This document shows positions 57,933-64,000 of a stretch of DNA of 64,000 nt, in pieces. The stretch's first letter is position 1; each line of letters starts with the position of its first letter. The notes under the pieces are model-generated. The model was given only the letters and a program-made list of their open reading frames with translations. It did not search any database and had not been told where the DNA came from. The DNA comes from Cokeromyces recurvatus (Eukaryota; Mucoromycota; Mucoromycetes; Mucorales; Mucoraceae), in contig NW_026251433.1 of assembly GCF_025118155.1 (NCBI RefSeq), positions 100,179 to 164,178 on the forward strand. Direction: 5' to 3'. Position numbers and translations under genes: made by a program.

Positions 57933-60186
57933 TTAATTCTTTCCTCTGGGCGCATTTTTATCTAACCATAATTTTGCTTTATCTAAGTCTTCCTGTTCAC
58001 TTTCTATTGCTTTAACACACCATCCTAGATCATATTTACCCTCTAATTCATTATATACAATTTCTGCTAAAAATCTCTTTCTAGATGTTGATTCATCTAC
58101 ACAAAGGTAAAGTACAGGGTTAGGGTTAGGAAGTGATAACTCTTTGGGTAAACCCTTGATTAATGGAATTAATAAACTTGCAGCTGTAGTTGCATCCTTT
58201 GGATCTTTTGTACAGGTTGCACAATACTATGTATAAAAAAAAAAAAAAAAAAAAAAAAATATGAGTCTAATTTGATAACGAAAACTTTATTATGGGTTAC
58301 CTTATTTCTACACCACTCATTTCCGCAACCAACAGTTAATTGGGAATGAATTTTACGTGCTACTCTTTGTATTAGTTTAACATTTTTGGGATCATCTTCC
58401 ATAATCCAAAAAGGTCCAAAACAAAATTGACAGAGAGAAAGCTTATTTCTTGTTCTAGGTCGAATACAGTTATAATTAGAACAAGCAGGAGGCAAAACTT
58501 GTTGTTGTCGTTTTACTTCATGAATCTTTGCATGTACTTGAATATCTTTAATGGGTATAGATTTGTGGCATTTTTGACAGGTAATTGTACGTGATCCACA
58601 ATAACTTTCGTGTGAATAGAGTCCGAGCAATCGATCTCTTGCATCTAAAGATATTACACCTTGTGCTGTTAAATTCTATAAGAAGATATATTTATATAAA
58701 GGTTAGACATTCTTGGTAAGTTAGTTACTATTTATAATGATATATATTTACATGACAATATCGACAAGTAATCAGTTTTTCAGGACAATTTGTTTGACGA
58801 TGCTTGCTCAATTCCTCATAGGATGAAGATCTAAAACCATTACACACGCATGTCTTCAATGTATGATAGTAATCGATATGTTTTTCATACTCAATCCCAC
58901 TCGTGTTTCCAATATAATCACATTGATTACAATGCCAGTGCTCTCTAAAGTCTTCACTATCCTTTTTAAACACTTTGCCACATCCCCAAGGGCAAAGTAC
59001 ATTATTTCTGAAACAAAATCCTTCATGTAACATTAATGTGCGCTCTGCTATCCATCCATGACAGTTTTTACATTCTACTTTTCCTTCTTTACTTTCATTA
59101 TCCTGTATAGTATCTACTTTGGTATCATCACAACCACTAGTGAATACTGTATTCCATGTAACAATCGTATTTTCAGTATATCCATGGATACCGATGTATA
59201 TTAATTTACTGCTTGTTAATAAATTTGTAGTAGCTATCTGAATTGTTTTTTTCTTATTTGAGGATAAGTCAGACCACTCATGGTTATCAAGGGTAGGCAT
59301 TTTATCTGTTTTACTAATTATGATATCTATTGTACATGACAGTATTAATAAACATAAACGTTGTCTTTTTTTTTTTTTTTTTTGTATATAATAAGATCTA
59401 TATACCTGCATCACCATTTTCAACGTCTACATTAACTAATAATGACAGCTGATTTAGTTGCTTTAGTTGTTGTTCATCAACATTTAATGCTAACTTCCAG
59501 TATTTATATTCATTTTTGGCTATTATTGTTCGAGTTACTGTTTCATTAAGATTGACAATGTTAACCGATGAAGAAGACTGTATAGTTGGCTTTGTTGTAT
59601 CATTGTTAATAGGATCTATATCAACTTCTAGATCGGTGTCTGTAATCGATACAGCATCTTCTGGCTTCAAATCGACAACATGAAAATTATATATACGACC
59701 ACCATAACGACAAGATAAAATCTGTCCTTTTGTCAGTGTATTATAATGACTACGTAAATGAGACTCGAGGGCAGCACGATAATCAGTAATTTCTCTATAA
59801 TCCTCGGACATAGGCTTTAGTCGTGTCCATGTACCTTTTGGTAAAAGTTTAAGCTTGATCAAGACATGATCGTCTTGTTTTAAATCTAGTGCAGACATCA
59901 TCCATTGAGGTAGTTGAGCAACTGTATTACTTGACGAACTAAATTCTTTTACGCCTGAGTGAATTACGGCTTTGGGTATATGAGGATGGCGTAATTCAAA
60001 AGTTAAAGGTGAAGGTAAAACTCCAGAAGATCCTCCAACTTGATTAAGTAATTGTTCGAGTGCAGTAGCTGGTAATACAATCTTATCACCTTCATTCAAT
60101 TCTGAAGATCCCTGCTTTACAATGTAATGTGAACTCCATTGAATATGGCGAAACTCTTCTTCATTTACTGATGGAATAGTACTCAT
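57933..60186 (-). CDS. UFD1-domain protein with C-terminal zinc fingers
   Basis: Four exons on the minus strand (60186-59406, 59326-58752, 58675-58301, 58226-57933) give about 674 aa. Residues 1-190 form a UFD1 domain (double-psi barrel plus second half): DKIVLPATALEQLL, LTFELRH, LPQWMMSALDL and LKPEDAVSITDTDLEVD. A middle linker leads to a series of TRAF/C2H2-like zinc modules: CKNCHGWIAERTLMLHEGFC, CPWGCGKVFKK...HWHCNQC, CRYCH...HESYC and CQKCHKSIPIKDIQVH. A further Cys-rich C-terminal segment ends in CATCTKDPKD. Unlike the classical Ufd1 of the Cdc48-Npl4 complex this protein carries zinc fingers, an architecture found in fungi. It may be a ubiquitin- or Cdc48-pathway adaptor, but the partner is unknown. 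Confidence 0.86.
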
Positions 60187-60201
60187 AATGATTATACAAG
60201 T

Positions 60202-60247
<46 letters not shown>

Positions 60248-61578
60248 TTTATTCTACAAAATTAATAATCAAAGAAAGTTGTAGAAATTTATGCTTAGTT
60301 TCATAAAGCCCACATATTTGATTACGTTTAAAATATAATTTCTAAAACAGTTTGACTGGGTACAAAAATAAATAAATTAATTCTGCATTGGATCATCGAT
60401 AAAAGGAAAGGTAGCTATGATACAATTAGTGAGTGGGGAAGGAAGAAAAGAGCCAGTTGAGGAATCTTTGTCGTAGTTGTGATAACAATGAAGGCTAGTT
60501 TATATAATGGAAGAGGTGATTAGGCTCATAAAGGACTAGCTAACGGACAAATCAAGGAAGGAATCTAAGATAGGTATGTAGTTGATATGTTGGAAGCAGG
60601 TCTACAAGAAAAAAAAAGAGGCCTCCCATCAATTGTTTCAAGCATATAAGATTGATGGTGCATTTGGAGATAGTGTATAGTATACTGCTTTGTGAAGAAT
60701 TGGACAAAATACCTGAAACAATATATTGAACGATCATTCAGATAACCTGTCCAGAGCGCTAATGAATGCATTAAATATGTCTATTGAATTATTTGAGAAG
60801 TCAAAAAATTAAATCTAATGAAATGATCGGTTTATACTATGTCATTCATATGATATAATATTTCCTAGTGATATTGAGATTAAAAAAGTACGAACAAAGA
60901 AGTTATAAAGCCATCCATAGTAGCCACAATCAAAGCATAATATCTTTATCTAGTCAATAATGTTTTCCACGCTATATTAGTAATGCCTGTTACGACACTT
61001 TTAAATCTAGCACTGTTTCTATTGAACACTACATTTTTAAAGGTTATGATTGGATTTATTGCCTTATCTTAATAAAACTTGTATGCTGTTCAGTATCTTT
61101 TTTTTTTTTTTTTTTTTGTCTATTTATTTAAATAATATTAATCCTACATAAAACTTTTAGTTTGTATTGCATTCAGTAGAATATAGACATCCTACTAATA
61201 ACAACATCTATAACAAACCCATCTGTTTTAATTAGATTTTGGAATAAGTTTTATTCCCTTCTTTTCATTATTGAATCAAGCATATTTAATCTGTTATAAT
61301 TACAATAATAAATAAAGTATTATGTAATTGTTTTGAAAAAAGGCTTTCGAATACTGAAAAAGCAATCTAGAAAAAACAAAAGATAACTATTATATTATAC
61401 TTTTTATTACTATTTGATGATATAAAAGTTATCTTTATCTATTTTCTATATATAAAATTATTGTTAGGATTATTATATAAGAGTTAAATAGGTGTAATAG
61501 TCAATCAACTAGATATTGGTTCATTGTATAAATTTCTTCATTCAAAAAAATAAAATAAAAAATTATATAGAAATATAC
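60187..61578. other. Intergenic region between UFD1-like gene and tRNA-Tyr
   Basis: It contains a 38-bp A run (60206-60243), 19 bases upstream of the UFD1-like start, and a less AT-rich stretch (about 60380-60780) that has no supported frame. The rest is AT-rich without visible features. Confidence 0.4.
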
Positions 61579-61584
61579 AAAAAA
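61579..61584 (-). terminator. RNA polymerase III terminator of tRNA-Tyr
   Basis: Six consecutive T on the minus strand (A on the plus strand), about six bases after the tRNA 3' end, as expected for Pol III termination. Confidence 0.8.
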
Positions 61585-61590
61585 GAAATT

Positions 61591-61671
61591 CCGGCCTGCC
61601 AGATTCGAACTAGCGACCTAAAGATGACAGTTAACTACAGTCTTCCGCTCTACCAACTGAGCTAAGGCCGG
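61591..61671 (-). tRNA. tRNA-Tyr (GTA) with 9-nt intron
   Basis: The minus-strand sequence folds into a cloverleaf. The acceptor stem is CCGGCCT with AGGCCGG, the D arm TAGCTCAGTTGGTAGAGC (the A box), and the T arm CTAGTTCGAATCTGG (the B box). The anticodon stem is GAAGA with TCTTT around the loop CTGTAG|A. The anticodon GTA is the complement of 61636-61638, and a 9-nt intron (complement of 61626-61634) sits one base after the anticodon, the canonical position; eukaryotic tRNA-Tyr genes normally carry such introns. Total length 81 nt, 72 nt after removal. CCA is not encoded. Confidence 0.97.
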
Positions 61672-62915
61672 TTGTTGTTGTGATGTCGAGCCTGATAATA
61701 CTTATGAAGATGTACCATTAGAAGTAGATCACTGGAGATAAAGTCTAATATCACCAAAATTTTACCATGGTTGTATGTAGTACATTCACCATGGTGATAG
61801 TAGTAGTTTCACCACGTTTTTTAAAAAGTTGGAATTTTTTAATTTTTTTTAGATGAAAATGTACAGCAAGATTTTCTTATATCAAATATACAAATTTTAT
61901 TTTATTTGAATGAAAACTCATAGAGTTATTAACATTTAAAGATGTTCTTGAGGAGTTTATATATTAGAAATCACAAAAAAAATAATTTAACTTACAGCCA
62001 GTGCGATATTATGGTTTTAATTGGACAAAATAAAAACTTTAAAATTTTGTACAACTTTGAAGATATTTTTATTTCTCAAGTTCATTTAAATCAACGATAT
62101 ATAGGCTTAAACTCAATCTTGTAGGACAAAAAAATATTTTATACTTTTTTTTTTAAATATTTAAAAGTAGTACATGCTTGCTTCAATTTCCTTAATAGTA
62201 TTTATTTGTAAAAAAAAAACGCAAAAATAATTACAATAATCACAAAGTCATTATTCAAAATAAGATGCTGTTAAGTTATAAATGTAAATTAATAATTCAT
62301 TTATTAAAAAGATGTTTTGAAAAAAATAAAATGAGATAAAAAATTAAAACGAGATAAAGAAAATAAAATGAAATAAGATAAGATAAAAAAATAAGAAATA
62401 AAAGAAAAAGAAATAAGATAAAAATAAATGAAGGAAGATAAAAAAAAACTATAACATAAAAAAATATAGGATCACAATTAGCAATGTCAGGATGATGAAT
62501 AAATCATGATGACATTAATGTATTTCATCTACAGGGCTACTTTATCTCTATTACGTGAATTTAAACGATTTATATTTTTATTTATTTTTAATGATTGTAT
62601 ATATTCTTAAATATTTACTTTTACATTTGTTCAGTCTATTAAAATTTGAAATTACCCATCAGAATTAAAAAAAAAAGATTCTTTACTTCCATTTATTTAT
62701 AATTGATCAATTTAGACATTTCATTACTTAAATGCTGGTGAATTGGAATAAAAAGAAAAAATCTATTTTATTTTATAATTTCTTAATTTTAAGCCCAGTT
62801 AAAATTCATAGTAATAATCTCCCCCTTTTCTTGATTTCCTAATTTTTTTTCTATTTTTTCATTTTTTCATTTTTTTATTTTTTCTCTCACTATTTAAACT
62901 AGTTTTTATTTTAAG
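61672..62915. other. Region between tRNA-Tyr and the transposon protein gene, possible transposon end
   Basis: Close to the tRNA (61751-61816) a TCACCA-type motif recurs three or four times within 65 bp, including a perfect 12-bp palindrome TCACCATGGTGA at 61786-61797. Further right (62330-62460) is an AGATAAA-rich low-complexity tract. No other gene is seen. The segment probably contains the left end and promoter of the mobile element whose protein starts at 62916. Confidence 0.45.
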
Positions 62916-64000
62916 ATGCCTAAATTTACTACTAAAAGTGAAAAAAAGATTTGCAGATGTGAAGATTGTTCCAAGAATGCAGCTGGATTTCGTGTGGTCA
63001 ATCGCCATACATTGAGAAAGCATGCTAAAATGGCAATGAAGACAGTAATGACGTTGAACAATGTTGAACGTAAGAAATATAATTGCAAATAAAGTACATG
63101 TAATTTATAACAATAGGCATTATCAAACTAACGTTTACATTTATTTTTTTTAAATAAATAATTACTAATTTCGAAGACATTACTGAAGAAGTTTCAACAA
63201 CTGATGAAGTAGAGATCGTCAATCCAATTTACATTGATGCTAATAATGAAATGATTGACAATTCTGAAGAAAGCAATAGCTTAGAATTTGATGAATTAGA
63301 AGACTTCGATTACCAAGATGGTGAAAAAGTTATTGAAGGTATTTTGCATTAGTGTGAATTAACTGAAGCATAAACATTACAGTGCTTTAATACTAACTTG
63401 TATATTTATTTTTTATTTTATTAACAGATGATGACATTCAAATGTCTTCTGATGAATTTGATGAGAAACTTCTCAAAATTAATGCCAATGAAGCTTTACC
63501 AATGTTTATTATGATTTTCTTGGTATTTTTCCAGATTGGTAACCTTTCAGTCTCTTCAACTGAACTTATATTTAAGTTTATGAGCGCTGTTTTGTCTTTA
63601 CTTGGTGCTTCTTACCAGTTTCCTTTGAAGCTGAGTACCATCAAAAGAAGAATCAAAGCTGATTTTGCTATCAATGGTACTATTATTTTTATTTTATTTT
63701 ATTTTTATTTTATTTTTTATTTATGTTTTTTGCTCATGTATTATTTATTTCATTCAAATGCAATAGGGTTGAAAAAATTTATAGTATGTGCCAAGTGCAA
63801 TACTACTTATGATTATGATGAGATTATTGACGGATCAGCAATTATTAAAAAATGCACCAAATTATTGTTTCCTTCTCATGCTGGAATCGTTAAACGCTGT
63901 AATCATCCTTTAGTTGAAAAAAATAACAGTAATATCATAAAGCCTAAAAAACGTTATGTTTACAATTCAGTAAAAGCAACATTGGAAAAATTTTTTATGC
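62916..64000 (+). CDS. Transposon protein, Plavaka/Transposase_21-like N-terminus (partial)
   Basis: Four exons are visible (62916-63069, 63177-63338, 63428-63676, 63767 to beyond 64000), with the frame open at the window edge. The start MPKFTTKSEKKICRCEDC gives a first CxC..C zinc-like cluster followed by GFRVVNRHTLRKHAK. An acidic stretch (SEESNSLEFDELEDFD) precedes a region IKRRIKADFAING and a second Cys cluster VCAKCNTTYDY...CTKLLF...KRCNHPL, then KKRYVYNSVKATLEKFF. This order (Cys cluster, acidic linker, C-x2-C...C...C knuckle, basic Y.YNS/SLK region) is what I associate with large Plavaka-type (CACTA-like) transposon proteins common in Mucorales and basidiomycetes. The catalytic domain lies outside the window, so this is a family-level inference. 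Confidence 0.65.

Noticed and set aside
58110..58130. GGGTTAGGGTTAGG, two telomere-type repeats
   Set aside because: It lies inside an intact exon of the UFD1-like gene, where it encodes an Asn-Pro repeat (PNPN) in frame. Two units are too few for an interstitial telomere.

Overview
The window reads as nuclear DNA of a filamentous fungus of the Mucoromycota, most likely Mucorales. The reasons are very AT-rich intergenic DNA, genes cut by many short introns (mostly 50-90 nt, GT-AG), eukaryotic-only families, an intron-containing tRNA-Tyr, and LINE, Tc1/mariner and Plavaka-like mobile elements of kinds familiar from this phylum. No database was searched; species cannot be stated. Exon coordinates were obtained by reading splice sites by eye and requiring the reading frame to be kept through every junction. 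In every multi-exon gene the summed exon length is a multiple of three.

Layout. 0.1-5.4 kb (+): a membrane-anchored kelch protein, a low-complexity protein and the spliceosome factor MFAP1. 5.5-8.4 kb (-): a SLC35A-type nucleotide-sugar transporter and a KCH-family potassium transporter. 9.2-11.6 kb (+): a lysine methyltransferase and a bHLH transcription factor. 11.8-15.4 kb (-): a mucin-like single-pass membrane protein and the mitochondrial processing peptidase beta subunit. 15.4-25.9 kb is gene-poor and AT-rich. It carries two almost identical 1.04-1.07 kb arms in opposite orientation, 6.5 kb apart, with an AGTRAP-like gene and a short unknown gene between them. 25.9-31.9 kb (-): cytosolic glutamyl-tRNA synthetase and a DUF726 alpha/beta-hydrolase.

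33.5-37.2 kb is a transposon nest. A 5'-truncated LINE is split by a Tc1/mariner element with intact terminal inverted repeats and a dead transposase. The LINE abuts a scrap of a second Tc1-like transposase, and a second LINE tail lies in the opposite orientation on the other side. 38.8-45.5 kb holds mitochondrial ribosomal protein mS33 (+), a WC-2-like PAS-GATA factor (-), the proteasome tether Sts1/Cut8 (-), an EF-hand protein (+) and the pyruvate dehydrogenase E1 alpha subunit (-). 48.0-49.2 kb is a PQ-loop transporter with an in-frame TGA where tryptophan is expected. 49.8-60.2 kb: threonine aldolase (+), a CobW/ZNG1-type metallochaperone (-), glycogen synthase (-), a Nab2/ZC3H14 poly(A)-RNA binding protein (+) and a UFD1-domain zinc-finger protein (-). 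A tRNA-Tyr lies at 61.6 kb, and the N-terminal part of a Plavaka/Tnp2-like transposon protein runs off the right edge.

The genes are mostly housekeeping and do not form one pathway. Loose themes are mitochondrial import and metabolism (MPP beta, mS33, PDH E1 alpha), mRNA biogenesis (MFAP1, Nab2) and glycan or glycogen metabolism (nucleotide-sugar transporter, glycogen synthase). The most unusual items are the inverted-repeat block, the nested transposons, the nonsense codon in the PQ-loop gene, several microexons (3, 9 and 17 nt) and a set of A/T homopolymers of 35-66 bp, one of which abuts a start codon.
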